NCBI RefSeq assembly: GCF_021391495.1
Contig: NZ_CP090063.1
Coordinates: 930,001 to 994,000, forward strand
DNA length: 64,000 nucleotides
From: Amycolatopsis acidiphila
GTDB taxonomy: Bacteria > Actinomycetota > Actinomycetes > Mycobacteriales > Pseudonocardiaceae
Reading direction: 5' to 3'
Shown: piece by piece, positions 41,558 to 51,176 of the stretch
How positions within the stretch are numbered: the first letter of the stretch is position 1
How the letters are laid out: each line of letters starts with the position of its first letter
The notes under the pieces: model-generated
What the model saw: the letters and a program-made list of their open reading frames with translations, nothing else
Database searches by the model: none
What the model was told of the DNA's origin: nothing
Position numbers and translations under genes: made by a program

Positions 41558-43636
41558 GTGACGCTGACGGTGGACCAGGAGGTCGGAACGGCCACCCATT
41601 GCCCGTACTGCGCGCTGCAGTGCGGGATGACCGTGTCCGGCACCACGGTCGCGCCGCGCGAGTTCCCCGCCAACGGCGGTGGCCTGTGCCAGAAGGGCTG
41701 GACGGCAGGCTCGCTGCTGACCTCGCCCGCCAGGCTGACCTCGCCGCTCGTCCGCGTCGACGGCGAGCTGGTGCCGTCCAGCTGGGACGACGCGCTCGAC
41801 CTGATCGCCTGGCGGCTCACCGAAACCCAGGCACAGCACGGAAAGGACGCCGTCGCGCTGTTCGGCGGCGGCGGGCTGACCAACGAGAAGTCCTACCTGC
41901 TCGGCAAGTTCGCCCGGGTGGCGCTCGGCACCTCGCAGATCGACTACAACGGCCGGTTCTGCATGTCCTCGGCGGCGGCCGCCGGGAACAAGGCGTTCGG
42001 GCTCGACCGCGGCCTGCCGTTCCCGCTCACCGACCTCGCCGGGGCCGACGCGGTGCTGCTCGTCGGCGCCAACCCGGCCGAGACGATGCCGCCGTTCATG
42101 CAGCACCTGCGACCGGTCGCGGACCAGGGCGGCCTCGTCGTGGTGGACCCGCGCCGGACGCCGACCGCCGAGCAGGCGAACCTGCACCTGGCTCCGGCGC
42201 CGGGCACCGATCTCGCCCTGGCATCGGGCATCCTGCACGCGGTCGTCGCCGACGGTCTCGTCAAATGGTCCTATGTGGACGAGCGAACCCACGGTTTCGA
42301 CGCGGTGTGGCGGATCGTCGCCCGCTGGTGGCCCGAACGGGTCGAGCGGGTGACGGGGGTCGCGGCCGCCGACCAGCGCCGTACCGCCGAACGCCTCGCG
42401 AAGGCGCGCAACGCCTACATCCTCACCGCCCGCGGCACCGAACAGCACGCGAGCGGCTCCGACACCGTCAGCGGGTGGATCAACCTCGCGCTGGCGCTGG
42501 GACTTCCGGGCCGCGCGGGCTCCGGCTACGGCTGCCTGACCGGGCAGGGCAACGGCCAGGGCGGGCGTGAGCACGGCCAGAAGGCCGACCAGCTGCCGGG
42601 CTACCGCAAGATCGACGACCCCGCCGCGCGCGAGCACGTCGCGGGCGTGTGGGGTGTGCCGGCGGAGTCGCTGCCCGGTCCTGGCCGGTCGGCGTACGAG
42701 CTGCTCGACGCGCTCGGCACCGAAGCCGGCCCCAAGGCGCTGATGGTGTTCGGCAGCAACGTGGTCGTCTCCGCGCCGAGGTCGGCGCACGTGGCGGATC
42801 GGCTGTCCGCGCTGGACTTCCTGGTGGTCGCCGACCTCGTGCTGTCCGAGACCGCCGCGCTCGCCGACGTCGTGCTGCCGGTGACGCAGTGGGCGGAGGA
42901 GAGCGGCACGATGACGAACCTCGAAGGCCGCGTCCTGCTCCGGCAGCGTGCGTTGACCCCGCCGCCGGGAGTGCGCACCGACCTGCAGGTCCTCAATGGA
43001 CTCGCGAGTCGCCTCGGCCAGCCCGTGGGCCGGTTCCCGGTCGACGCCGAGGCCGTGTTCACCGAGCTGCGCGAGGCTTCGAGGGGCGGCCTCGCCGACT
43101 ACTCCGGCATCACCTACGACCGTCTGCGCGCGGGGGAGGCGTTGTACTGGCCCGTGCCGGAGCCCGGGCACGAGGGCACGCCGCGGATGTTCCTCGACCG
43201 GTTCGCGCACGCGGACGGCCGCGCGCGGTTCGCTCCCGTCGAGCACCGCGGCCCCGCGGAGCCGACCGACGAGGAGTTCCCCCTGCAGCTGACCACCGGC
43301 CGGGTGCTGCAGCACTACCAGTCCGGCGCGCAGACCCGGCTGGTCGCCGAACTGAACGACGTCGTGCCGGAGGCCTACGTCGAGGTGCATCCCGACACCG
43401 CCGCCCGGTGCGGTGTCAGCGGGGGCGAGTGGGCGCGGGTCGCGTCGCGCCGCGGGGAGATGACCGCGCGGGTGCGGTGTGTGTCGTCGATGCGGCCGGA
43501 CCTGATCTTCCTGCCCTTCCACTTCGCGGGCGCACAGCGCGCGAACCTGCTGACCAATCCCGCACTGGACCCGTCGAGCCGGATGCCCGAGTTCAAGGTC
43601 TGCGCCGTCGCGCTCGGCAAGGCGGCCGGATCATGA
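41558..43636 (+). CDS. nasC: Assimilatory nitrate reductase, molybdopterin catalytic subunit
   Basis: The 692-residue molybdopterin oxidoreductase reduces nitrate to nitrite in the cytoplasm. The GTG at 41558 follows GGAGGAGG. The [4Fe-4S] site is C15-x2-C18-x3-C22 with a fourth Cys near 44 (GLCQKGW). The Mo-bis-MGD binding parts follow (DYNGRFCMSSAAAAGNKAFG, LVGANPAETMPP, GCLTGQGNGQGGREHGQKAD) and the C-terminal dinucleotide-binding domain is complete. At this length it lacks the extra [2Fe-2S] BFD domain found in some NasA enzymes. The next gene supplies that domain. It is the first gene of the operon. Confidence 0.93.
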   Translation: MTLTVDQEVGTATHCPYCALQCGMTVSGTTVAPREFPANGGGLCQKGWTAGSLLTSPARLTSPLVRVDGELVPSSWDDALDLIAWRLTETQAQHGKDAVALFGGGGLTNEKSYLLGKFARVALGTSQIDYNGRFCMSSAAAAGNKAFGLDRGLPFPLTDLAGADAVLLVGANPAETMPPFMQHLRPVADQGGLVVVDPRRTPTAEQANLHLAPAPGTDLALASGILHAVVADGLVKWSYVDERTHGFDAVWRIVARWWPERVERVTGVAAADQRRTAERLAKARNAYILTARGTEQHASGSDTVSGWINLALALGLPGRAGSGYGCLTGQGNGQGGREHGQKADQLPGYRKIDDPAAREHVAGVWGVPAESLPGPGRSAYELLDALGTEAGPKALMVFGSNVVVSAPRSAHVADRLSALDFLVVADLVLSETAALADVVLPVTQWAEESGTMTNLEGRVLLRQRALTPPPGVRTDLQVLNGLASRLGQPVGRFPVDAEAVFTELREASRGGLADYSGITYDRLRAGEALYWPVPEPGHEGTPRMFLDRFAHADGRARFAPVEHRGPAEPTDEEFPLQLTTGRVLQHYQSGAQTRLVAELNDVVPEAYVEVHPDTAARCGVSGGEWARVASRRGEMTARVRCVSSMRPDLIFLPFHFAGAQRANLLTNPALDPSSRMPEFKVCAVALGKAAGS

Positions 43637-45078
43637 GCGCGCGCAAGGTGGTCGTGCTCGGGTACGGCATGGCGGGCGCGCGGCTGGCGGACGAGATACG
43701 CCGTCGCGACCCCGAGGGCAGCGACGTCGCACTGACGGTCATCGGCGAGGAGCCGCAGCACGCCTACAACCGGGTGCTGCTGTCCGCCGTGGTCGCCGGA
43801 ACGATGCGGCCGGAGCTGGTGCGGCTGCACGAACCCGGCTGGGCCGCGGCGCACCAGGTCGACCTGCGCACGGGTGTCGGCGCGACCGGCATCGACCGGG
43901 AACGCCGTGTCGTCACCCTCGACGACGGGTCCACTGTGGACTATGACGCGCTCGTGCTCGCCACCGGCAGCAAGCCGTGGCTGCCGCCGGTCGAGGGCCT
44001 GACCCGCGACGACGGCACCCTGGCACCCGGCGTGGTCACCTTCCGCACGCTCGAGGACTGCGAGCGCATCCTCGGCACGGCGCGCGCCGGAGCGCCGGTC
44101 GCGGTGCTCGGCGGTGGCCTGCTCGGTCTGGAGGCCGCGCGCGGGCTGGCCGGGCGCGGAAACCTCGTGACGGTCGTGCATCCGGCCGGGCACGTGATGG
44201 AACGCCAGCTCGACGCCGGCGGCGGCCAGGTGCTGGCCCGCCTGCTCGGCACACACGGCATCGACTTCCGGCTGAACGCGAGCGCGGCTCGCTACCTGCC
44301 CGGAAGCGGCCTCAAGCTCGACGACGGCAGCAAGGTCGCCGCCGATCTCGTCGTGGTGTCCGCGGGAGTCCGCGCGGAGACCGAACTGGCCCGGCGCGCC
44401 GGGCTGACCGTCGACCGCGGTGTCGTCGTGGACGACACGCTGCGCACCAGCGACGGGCGGATCTGCGCGATCGGGGACTGCGCCCAGCATCCCGGCACCG
44501 TGTCCGGGCTGGTCGAACCCGCGTGGCAGCAGGCGGCCGTCCTCGCCGACCTGCTCACCGGCACCCGGGTGTCCGCGCGTTACCGCGGCACCCGGGTCGT
44601 CACCAAGCTCAAGGCGCGCGGCATCGACCTCACCGCGCTCGGCGAGGCGCACACCGACGTGCACGACCCGGACGCCGAGGTCCTGTCCCTGACCGATCCG
44701 ACCGGCGGCCGCTACACGAAACTCGTGATCCGCGAAGACCGCGTCACCGGAGCGATCCTCCTCGGCGCACCCGACGCGGCCGCCACCATCACCCAGCTCT
44801 ACGACCGCGGCGTGCCGGTCCCCGACGACCGCCTCGCCGTCCTGCTCGGCCGCGCACTGCCCTCCGGCGCATCCGCCGCCGCGGGGCCTGCCGACCTGCC
44901 CGCGTCCGCCGTCGTCTGCCGCTGCAACTCGGTCACCAAGGGCCGGCTCGTCGAGGCCTTCCGGGCGGGTGCGACCGGGGTGGCCGAGCTCGCGTCGGCG
45001 ACCAGGGCGACCACCGGCTGCGGCAGCTGCCGGGACGCGGTGTGCGGCATCACCGACTGGCTGGCGACCACTTCCTGA
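43633..45078 (+). CDS. FAD/NAD(P)H oxidoreductase with BFD-like [2Fe-2S] domain, probable nitrate reductase electron partner
   Basis: The 481-residue protein starts at ATG 43633, overlapping the nitrate reductase stop (ATGA). It has a Rossmann FAD site (VVLGYGMAGARLADE), an NAD(P)H site (VAVLGGGLLGLEAARGL, about residues 155-171) and AIGDCAQHP. The C-terminal BFD-like [2Fe-2S] domain has four cysteines, CRC near 429-431 and CGSC near 462-465. It resembles the N-terminal half of NirB and the electron-donating subunit NasB of B. subtilis. The likely role is to pass electrons from NAD(P)H to the nitrate reductase. Confidence 0.88.
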   Translation: MSARKVVVLGYGMAGARLADEIRRRDPEGSDVALTVIGEEPQHAYNRVLLSAVVAGTMRPELVRLHEPGWAAAHQVDLRTGVGATGIDRERRVVTLDDGSTVDYDALVLATGSKPWLPPVEGLTRDDGTLAPGVVTFRTLEDCERILGTARAGAPVAVLGGGLLGLEAARGLAGRGNLVTVVHPAGHVMERQLDAGGGQVLARLLGTHGIDFRLNASAARYLPGSGLKLDDGSKVAADLVVVSAGVRAETELARRAGLTVDRGVVVDDTLRTSDGRICAIGDCAQHPGTVSGLVEPAWQQAAVLADLLTGTRVSARYRGTRVVTKLKARGIDLTALGEAHTDVHDPDAEVLSLTDPTGGRYTKLVIREDRVTGAILLGAPDAAATITQLYDRGVPVPDDRLAVLLGRALPSGASAAAGPADLPASAVVCRCNSVTKGRLVEAFRAGATGVAELASATRATTGCGSCRDAVCGITDWLATTS

Positions 45079-45090
45079 CAGGAGCAGCGA

Positions 45091-46452
45091 ATGACGACGA
45101 TGACCTCCCACCGGGGCCGCCGGTGGATCGAGCACTGGACTCCCGAGGACGACACCTTCTGGGCGGCCACCGGCCGGAAGGTCGCCAACCGCAACCTGTG
45201 GTTCTCCATCTTCTCCGAGCACGTCGGGTTCTCCATCTGGTCCCTGTGGTCGGTGATGGTGCTGTTCATGGGCCCGAAGTACGGCCTGTCCGCGGGGGAC
45301 AAGTTCCTGCTGACCTCGACCCCGACGCTCCTCGGCGCGATCGCCCGGCTGCCCTACACCTTCGCCGTGGCGAAGTTCGGCGGTCGCAACTGGACGATCA
45401 TCTCGGCCCTGCTGCTGCTCGTGCCCACGATCGCCGCGGCGATCGTGATGGAGCCGGGCACGCCGCTCTGGGCCTTCCTGCTGTGTGCCGCGCTCGGCGG
45501 TTTCGGCGGCGGGAACTTCGCGTCCTCGATGACCAACATCAACGCGTTCTTCCCGGAGAAGGCCAAGGGGATGGCACTCGGGCTGAACGCGGGCGGCGGC
45601 AACCTGGGTGTCGCGGTGATCCAGCTGGTCGGGCTCCTCGTGATCGCCACGGCCGGCAGCAGCGCACCGCGGATCGTGTTGTTCGTCTACCTGCCGCTGA
45701 TCATCATCGCGGCGCTGTGCGCGTACCTGTTCATGGACAACATCGCGTCCGTGCGCAACGACGGCAAGGGCATGCGCGAGGTCGTCAAGGACCGGCACGC
45801 CTGGGTGATGTCGTTCCTCTACATCGGCACGTTCGGCTCGTTCATCGGCTACAGCTTCGCCTTCGGCCTCGTGCTGCAGAACCAGTTCGGCCGCACGCCG
45901 CTGCAGGCCGCGGCGGTGACGTTCCTCGGCCCGCTGCTCGGTTCGCTCGCGCGCCCGGTGGGCGGCTGGCTGTCCGACCGGATCGGCGGCGGCCGGATCA
46001 CGTTCTGGAACTTCGTCGGCATGGCGGTGATGACCGTCCTGCTGATCATCGCGTCGAACGCGAACTCGCTCGCGTTGTTCACCACCGCGTTCATCGTGTT
46101 GTTCGTGGTCACCGGGATCGGCAACGGCTCGACGTACAAGATGATCCCGGCGATCTACCGGGCCAAGGCGAAGGCGGCGATCGCGGCCGGCGCCGACGAG
46201 ACGCTCGAACTGCTGAAGGCGCGCAAGTTCTCGGGCGCGCTGATCGGGTTGGCCGGCGCGATCGGCGCGCTGGGCGGGCTGTTCATCAACCTGGCCTTCC
46301 GGCAGTCGTTCATGACCGCGGGCAGCGGGGTGCCCGCCTTCGTCGGGTTCCTCGTGTTCTACGGCCTGTGCTTCGTGGTGACCTGGGCGGTCTACCTGCG
46401 TGGATCCGAGGTCGGCGAGAAGAAGCTCGCGCTGGCCGGCTCCGGAGTCTGA
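45091..46452 (+). CDS. Nitrate/nitrite transporter (NarK/NasA type, MFS)
   Basis: The 453-residue MFS protein has 12 predicted helices. The glycine-rich nitrate signature occurs twice, as GFGGGNFASSMTNINAFFP (about residues 138-156) with NAGGGNLGVAVIQ nearby, and as VTGIGNGSTYKMIPAIY near 345. Both belong to the NNP family. It imports nitrate for the reductase encoded upstream. The 12-bp gap to the preceding gene and the good GGAG site place it in the operon. Confidence 0.93.
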   Translation: MTTMTSHRGRRWIEHWTPEDDTFWAATGRKVANRNLWFSIFSEHVGFSIWSLWSVMVLFMGPKYGLSAGDKFLLTSTPTLLGAIARLPYTFAVAKFGGRNWTIISALLLLVPTIAAAIVMEPGTPLWAFLLCAALGGFGGGNFASSMTNINAFFPEKAKGMALGLNAGGGNLGVAVIQLVGLLVIATAGSSAPRIVLFVYLPLIIIAALCAYLFMDNIASVRNDGKGMREVVKDRHAWVMSFLYIGTFGSFIGYSFAFGLVLQNQFGRTPLQAAAVTFLGPLLGSLARPVGGWLSDRIGGGRITFWNFVGMAVMTVLLIIASNANSLALFTTAFIVLFVVTGIGNGSTYKMIPAIYRAKAKAAIAAGADETLELLKARKFSGALIGLAGAIGALGGLFINLAFRQSFMTAGSGVPAFVGFLVFYGLCFVVTWAVYLRGSEVGEKKLALAGSGV

Positions 46453-46476
46453 GAAACCGCTAGGAGGAACGAAGAG

Positions 46477-48999
46477 ATGACGCGAACGCTGGTCGTCGCC
46501 GGGCACGGCATGGTGGGGCACCGGCTGGTGGAGGCCGTCCGCGCCGGGGACACCGAGGGTGCCTGGCGGGTGGTCGTGCTCGCCGAGGAGCCGCGCCCGG
46601 CGTACGACCGGGTCGCGCTCACGTCCTATGTGGACGGCTGGGATGCGCAGGCGCTCGACCTCGGCGAGCACACCGAGGTCGAGCTGCGCCTGGGCGACCC
46701 CGTGGTGAAGCTCGACCGCGCCGCGCGCACGGTGGTCACCGCGAGCGGGTCGGCGCAGTCCTACGACGCGCTCGTCCTGGCGACCGGTTCGCGGCCGTTC
46801 GTGCCGCCGGTGCCCGGTCGCGAGCTGCCCGGTTGCTTCGTCTACCGGACGATCGACGACCTCGACGCGATCCGTGCCGCGGTCGAGAGCGCGAAGGAGC
46901 GCAAGCGGGGCCGCGCGGCGGCGATGGTCGTCGGCGGCGGTCTGCTCGGGCTGGAGGCGGCGAAGGCGTTGCGGGACATGGGCCTTTCGCCGCACGTGGT
47001 GGAGATGGCGCCGCGGCTGATGCCCCTGCAGGTCGACGACGGTGGCGGCAGCCTGCTGCGCAGGCTGGTCACCGAGCTGGACCTGACCGTCCACACGGGA
47101 ACCTCGGCGGAGCGGATCGAGCGGGACGGCGACCGGCTGTGCGCCAAGCTCACCAACGGCACCGAGCTGGACCTGGACCTCATCGTGTTCTCCGCAGGCG
47201 TGCGCCCGCGCGACGAGCTGGCCCGCGAGGCCGGGCTCGACGTGGGCGAGCGCGGCGGCGTGCTCGTCGACCTCTCCTGCCGGACCAGTGATCCCGCGGT
47301 GTGGGCGATCGGGGAGTGCGCGGCGGTCGAGGGCCGGTGCTACGGGCTCGTCGCGCCCGGCTACACGATGGCCGAGATCGTCGCAGCGCAGCTGCTGGGC
47401 GGCGAGGGCGAGTTCCCCGGCGCCGACCTGTCGACGAAGCTGAAGCTGATGGGCGTGGACGTGGCGAGCTTCGGCGACGCCCACGCCGCCACCGAAGGTG
47501 CGCTGGAGGTCGTGCTCGCCGACTCGGTTTCGGGCTACTACAAGAAGCTCGTGGTCTCCGGCGACGAGCCGCGCACGCTGCTGGGCGGCATCCTCGTCGG
47601 GGACGCGAGCGCCTACAACCTGCTCCGGCCGCTCGTCGGCAGCCCGTTGCCCGCCGACCCGGCGGCGATGCTCGCGCCGGAGGGCGCCTCGGGCACGGTG
47701 GGCGTGGAAGCGCTTCCCGACGAGGCGCAGATCTGCTCGTGCAACGCGGTCACCAAGGGCATGATCACCGGCGCGATCCGGTCGGACGGCTGCGACAGCG
47801 TCGCGTCGATCAAGGGCTGCACCAGGGCGGGCACCACGTGCGGTTCGTGCGTGCCGATGCTGTCGAAGCTGCTCGGCTCCTGTGGCGTGGAACAGTCGAA
47901 GGCCGTGTGCGAGCACTTCACGCACTCGCGCCGGGAGCTGTTCGAGATCATCAAGGCCACCCGGATCACCACGTTCGGCGAGCTGATCGCCAAGCACGGC
48001 ACCGGGGCCGGCTGCGCCCTGTGCAAACCCGCGGTCGCCTCGATCCTCGCGACCATCGGCACCACCGAGGGCGGCGGCGGGCACGTCCTCGACGGCGAGC
48101 AGGCGAGCCTGCAGGACACCAACGACCACTTCCTCGCCAACATGCAGCGCAACGGCACCTACTCGGTGGTGCCGCGGGTGCCGGGCGGCGAGATCACCCC
48201 GGCGAAGCTGAAGGTGATCGCGGAGGTGGCCGCCGAGTTCGGGTTGTACACGAAGATCACCGGCGCACAGCGGCTCGACATGTTCGGCGCCACGGTTGAC
48301 CAGCTGCCGCACATCTGGAAGCGGCTGGTGGACGCGGGCTTCGAGTCCGGGCACGCGTACGGCAAGGCGCTGCGGACGGTGAAGTCCTGCGTCGGCTCGA
48401 CCTGGTGCCGCTACGGCGTGCAGGACAGCGTCGCGATGGCGGTCGAGCTGGAGCTGCGCTACCGCGGCCTGCGCTCGCCGCACAAGCTCAAGTCCGGGGT
48501 GTCCGGTTGTGCCCGCGAATGCGCGGAGGCGCGGAGCAAGGACTTCGGCGTCATCGCGACCGAGAAGGGCTGGAACCTCTACGTCGGCGGCAACGGCGGC
48601 ACCCTCCCGAGGCACGCGGAGCTGCTCGTGTCCGATGTGGACTCCGAATCGCTCATCCGGTACATCGACCGGTTCCTGATGTTCTACGTGCGCACCGCGG
48701 ACCGGCTGCAGCGCACCGCGCCCTGGATCGAGGAGCTCGACGGCGGCCTGGATCACCTGCGCGAGGTGATCGTGGAGGACAAGCTGGGCATCTGCGACGA
48801 GCTCGACGCGGCGATGGCCAAGCACGTGCAGAACTACGCCGACGAGTGGCGCGGCGTGCTGGAGGACCCGGAGAAGCTGGCCCGGTTCACCTCCTTCGTG
48901 AACGCGCCCGGCACGCCGGACCCGACGATCTCGTTCAGCACCGAGCGGGAGCAGAAAGTGCCTGTCCTGCTGGGTGTTCCGGAGGTGGTGTCCCGATGA
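46477..48999 (+). CDS. nirB: Assimilatory NAD(P)H nitrite reductase, large subunit
   Basis: The 840-residue NirB reduces nitrite to ammonium. FAD site VAGHGMVGHRL (about 6-16) and NAD site VVGGGLLGLEAAK (about 151-163) form the reductase part. The central region has two BFD-like [2Fe-2S] cysteine clusters (CSCNAVTKG to CGSC near 420-455; CEHFTHSR and CALCKP near 475-525). The catalytic half has the siroheme/[4Fe-4S] cysteines CVGSTWC (about 638-644) and CARECAEA (about 678-682). A strong AGGAGG site precedes the ATG. It is fully intact. Confidence 0.95.
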   Translation: MTRTLVVAGHGMVGHRLVEAVRAGDTEGAWRVVVLAEEPRPAYDRVALTSYVDGWDAQALDLGEHTEVELRLGDPVVKLDRAARTVVTASGSAQSYDALVLATGSRPFVPPVPGRELPGCFVYRTIDDLDAIRAAVESAKERKRGRAAAMVVGGGLLGLEAAKALRDMGLSPHVVEMAPRLMPLQVDDGGGSLLRRLVTELDLTVHTGTSAERIERDGDRLCAKLTNGTELDLDLIVFSAGVRPRDELAREAGLDVGERGGVLVDLSCRTSDPAVWAIGECAAVEGRCYGLVAPGYTMAEIVAAQLLGGEGEFPGADLSTKLKLMGVDVASFGDAHAATEGALEVVLADSVSGYYKKLVVSGDEPRTLLGGILVGDASAYNLLRPLVGSPLPADPAAMLAPEGASGTVGVEALPDEAQICSCNAVTKGMITGAIRSDGCDSVASIKGCTRAGTTCGSCVPMLSKLLGSCGVEQSKAVCEHFTHSRRELFEIIKATRITTFGELIAKHGTGAGCALCKPAVASILATIGTTEGGGGHVLDGEQASLQDTNDHFLANMQRNGTYSVVPRVPGGEITPAKLKVIAEVAAEFGLYTKITGAQRLDMFGATVDQLPHIWKRLVDAGFESGHAYGKALRTVKSCVGSTWCRYGVQDSVAMAVELELRYRGLRSPHKLKSGVSGCARECAEARSKDFGVIATEKGWNLYVGGNGGTLPRHAELLVSDVDSESLIRYIDRFLMFYVRTADRLQRTAPWIEELDGGLDHLREVIVEDKLGICDELDAAMAKHVQNYADEWRGVLEDPEKLARFTSFVNAPGTPDPTISFSTEREQKVPVLLGVPEVVSR

Positions 49000-49334
49000 C
49001 CGCGGTGGACACGCGAACCGTCGCCGTGTGCGAGGCCGGGCTGCTGCTCCCGGGGCGCGGGGTCGCCGCGCTGCTGCCCGACGGCAGGCAGGTGGCGATC
49101 TTCCGGACCGAAGGCGGCGAGCTGTACGGACTGTCCAACATAGACCCCTTCGCGCGGGCGGCGGTGCTCTCGCGGGGTCTGGTCGGGGAGACGGGCGGGG
49201 TGCCGTTCGTCGCCTCGCCGTTGCTCAAGCAGCGGTTCGACCTGCGCACCGGGGTGTGTCTCGACGACGAGTCCGTCGTGATCCGCAGCTACCCGGTGCA
49301 CGTCGTGGACGGCATGGTGCACGTCACGCCATGA
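48996..49334 (+). CDS. nirD: Nitrite reductase small subunit NirD
   Basis: The 112-residue NirD overlaps nirB by 4 bp (ATGA). It has a Rieske-like beta fold without Rieske cysteines and histidines. The conserved segment YGLSNIDPFARAAVLSRGLVG (about 47-67) and the end VRSYPVHV-like strand are typical. It binds NirB and supports its activity. Confidence 0.93.
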   Translation: MTAVDTRTVAVCEAGLLLPGRGVAALLPDGRQVAIFRTEGGELYGLSNIDPFARAAVLSRGLVGETGGVPFVASPLLKQRFDLRTGVCLDDESVVIRSYPVHVVDGMVHVTP

Positions 49335-50443
49335 CCACTTCGCCGCCCGTCCCGACCCTCGCCGGGTACGCGATCGGCATCACCGCCGCCCGGCGCGCCG
49401 ACGAGCTCGGCGCGCTGCTGGTGCGCAAGGGCGCCACGGTCCGGTACGGGCCCGCGATCCGGATCGTCCCGCTGGCCGACGACACCGAGCTGCACGCCGC
49501 CACCACGGGTCTGCTCGACGAGCCGGTCGACGTGGTCGTGGCGACCACCGGCATCGGCTTCCGGGGCTGGATCGAGGCGGCGGAGGGCTGGGGACTGGGC
49601 GAGGAGCTGCTCGACCGGCTCGGCAAGGCGACGCTGCTGGCCCGCGGTCCCAAGGCCCGCGGCGCGATCCGGGCGGCCGGGCTGCAGGAGCAGTACTCGC
49701 CGGTGTCGGAGAGCAACGCGGAGCTGTTGCAGCACCTGCTGGACTCCGGGGTGGCCGGGCAGCGGGTCGCGGTGCAGCTGCACGGCGAGCCGCTGCCGTA
49801 CTTCGTCGACTCGCTGCGCGCGGCGGGCGCGGAGGTGATCGAGGTGCCGGTGTACCGGTGGGTCGGCCCCGCCGATCCCGGGCCGCTCGACCGGCTGCTG
49901 GACGCCGTGCTCGACGGGGCGATCGACGCGATGCCGTTCACCAGCGCGCCCGCGGCGGCGAGCATGCTCGCGATGGCCAAGCGCACGAGCAGGCACGCGC
50001 CGCTGGTCAACGCGCTGACCCACCGGGTACTGGTGGCGTGCGTCGGCCCGATCACCGCGGCCCCGCTGGCCGCGCTCGGCGTTCCCACGGTGCAGCCTGA
50101 GCGGGCGCGGATCGGGGCGCTGGCCCGGACGGTCGCGCAGTCGCTGATGGAGCGTTCCCCGCGGTTGTGCGCGGCGGGGCGGCAGATCGAGCTGCGCGGA
50201 CAGGCGGCCATTGTGGACGGTCAGCTGTGCGAGGTCGCGCCCGCGCCGATGGCGGTGCTGCGGGCGCTGGCGCGCGAACCCGGGCGGGTGGTGTCCCGCC
50301 GGGAGCTGACGGCCGCGTTGCCGAGCGGGGGCGAGGAGCACGCGGTGGAGACGGCGATCGGACGGCTGCGGACGTCGCTCGGCGAGGGGAAGCTGGTGCA
50401 GACGGTGGTCAAGCGCGGGTACCGGCTGGCGGTGGACCGATGA
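49331..50443 (+). CDS. HemD-like uroporphyrinogen-III synthase fused to a winged-helix DNA-binding domain
   Basis: The 370-residue protein starts at ATG 49331, overlapping nirD by 4 bp. Residues 1-265 form the HemD fold (AIGITAARRADELGALL, VVATTGIGFRGWIEAAEGWG, MPFTSAPAAASMLAMA). Residues about 280-370 form an OmpR-type winged helix (VLRALAREPGRVVSRREL, EHAVETAIGRLRTSLG, VVKRGYRLAV). This fusion is common in actinobacteria next to nirBD and is thought to act as a regulator or enzyme for siroheme supply. Both roles are possible. Confidence 0.88.
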   Translation: MTTSPPVPTLAGYAIGITAARRADELGALLVRKGATVRYGPAIRIVPLADDTELHAATTGLLDEPVDVVVATTGIGFRGWIEAAEGWGLGEELLDRLGKATLLARGPKARGAIRAAGLQEQYSPVSESNAELLQHLLDSGVAGQRVAVQLHGEPLPYFVDSLRAAGAEVIEVPVYRWVGPADPGPLDRLLDAVLDGAIDAMPFTSAPAAASMLAMAKRTSRHAPLVNALTHRVLVACVGPITAAPLAALGVPTVQPERARIGALARTVAQSLMERSPRLCAAGRQIELRGQAAIVDGQLCEVAPAPMAVLRALAREPGRVVSRRELTAALPSGGEEHAVETAIGRLRTSLGEGKLVQTVVKRGYRLAVDR

Positions 50444-51111
50444 TCGTGCTCGTCGCGCACGGCACCCGCGATCCCGCCGGCCCGAAGGTGAGCGCTGAAC
50501 TGGCCGCGCGCGTGCAGGCCGCGGCCGGGGTGCCGGTCCGCGTTGCCTACGCCGACGTGCGCCGGCCCGACGTGACCTCCGTGCTGCGTTCGGTGCGTGG
50601 CCCGGCCGTGGTGGTCCCGGCCTTCCTCGCGGCGGGTTACCACGTGCGCACCGACGTCCCGGCGCAGATCGAGGCGAGCGGGCACCAGGACGCCGTGCTC
50701 ACCGACGCATTCGGCCCGGCGCCGGAACTGATCGACGCGATGTGCGACCGGCTCGGCGCGGCCGGTTACCGCCGTGGGGACGCGGTCGTCCTCGCGGCAG
50801 CGGGCTCGAGCGACCCGCGTGCGCTCGCCGAAGTTCGCGCGGCGGCCGACGCACTGGCCACGGCGCTGGACCTCCCGGTCCGGGTGGGCTACGCCGCCAC
50901 CGCGACGCCTTCCGTGGCCGAGGCGGTTCAGTCCGTGCGGGGCCGCCGGGTCGCGATCGCGTCGTGGCTGCTCGCGCCGGGCCTGTTCCAGCGCCGCCTG
51001 GTCGCCGCCGGCGCCGAGGTGGTCGCCGAACCGCTGGGCGCGCATCCCGGCGTGGTGGACCTGGTGCTGCGCCGCTACCGGCAAGCGGCCCGGCGACTCG
51101 TCGCCGCCTGA
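50440..51111 (+). CDS. Sirohydrochlorin chelatase (CbiX/SirB type)
   Basis: The 223-residue protein overlaps the preceding gene by 4 bp (ATGA). Two CbiX-like halves are visible. The first has VLVAHGTRDPAGP (metal-site His at residue 7) and FLAAGYHVRTDVP (second His near 67). The second repeat has lost these His residues (VVLAAAGSSDP, ASWLLAPGLF). It inserts iron into sirohydrochlorin to make siroheme for NirB. It ends the nitrogen operon. Confidence 0.9.
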   Translation: MIVLVAHGTRDPAGPKVSAELAARVQAAAGVPVRVAYADVRRPDVTSVLRSVRGPAVVVPAFLAAGYHVRTDVPAQIEASGHQDAVLTDAFGPAPELIDAMCDRLGAAGYRRGDAVVLAAAGSSDPRALAEVRAAADALATALDLPVRVGYAATATPSVAEAVQSVRGRRVAIASWLLAPGLFQRRLVAAGAEVVAEPLGAHPGVVDLVLRRYRQAARRLVAA

Positions 51112-51176
51112 GGTTCACAGCTTTCTCGCAGGTTCTCCACACCGGCTTCCCAGCCTTTGCGACGAAGGTCGAACCC

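Noticed and set aside
39407..43522. Antisense open frame of 1371 codons
   Set aside because: It covers moeZ, the TIGR02569 gene and the nitrate reductase gene, all intact on the plus strand; it shows no recognisable domain.
43375..48825. Antisense open frame of 1816 codons across the nitrate operon
   Set aside because: It lies opposite well-defined enzymes, has biased His/Arg/Ala composition with no domain, and is a by-product of GC-rich codons in the real genes.
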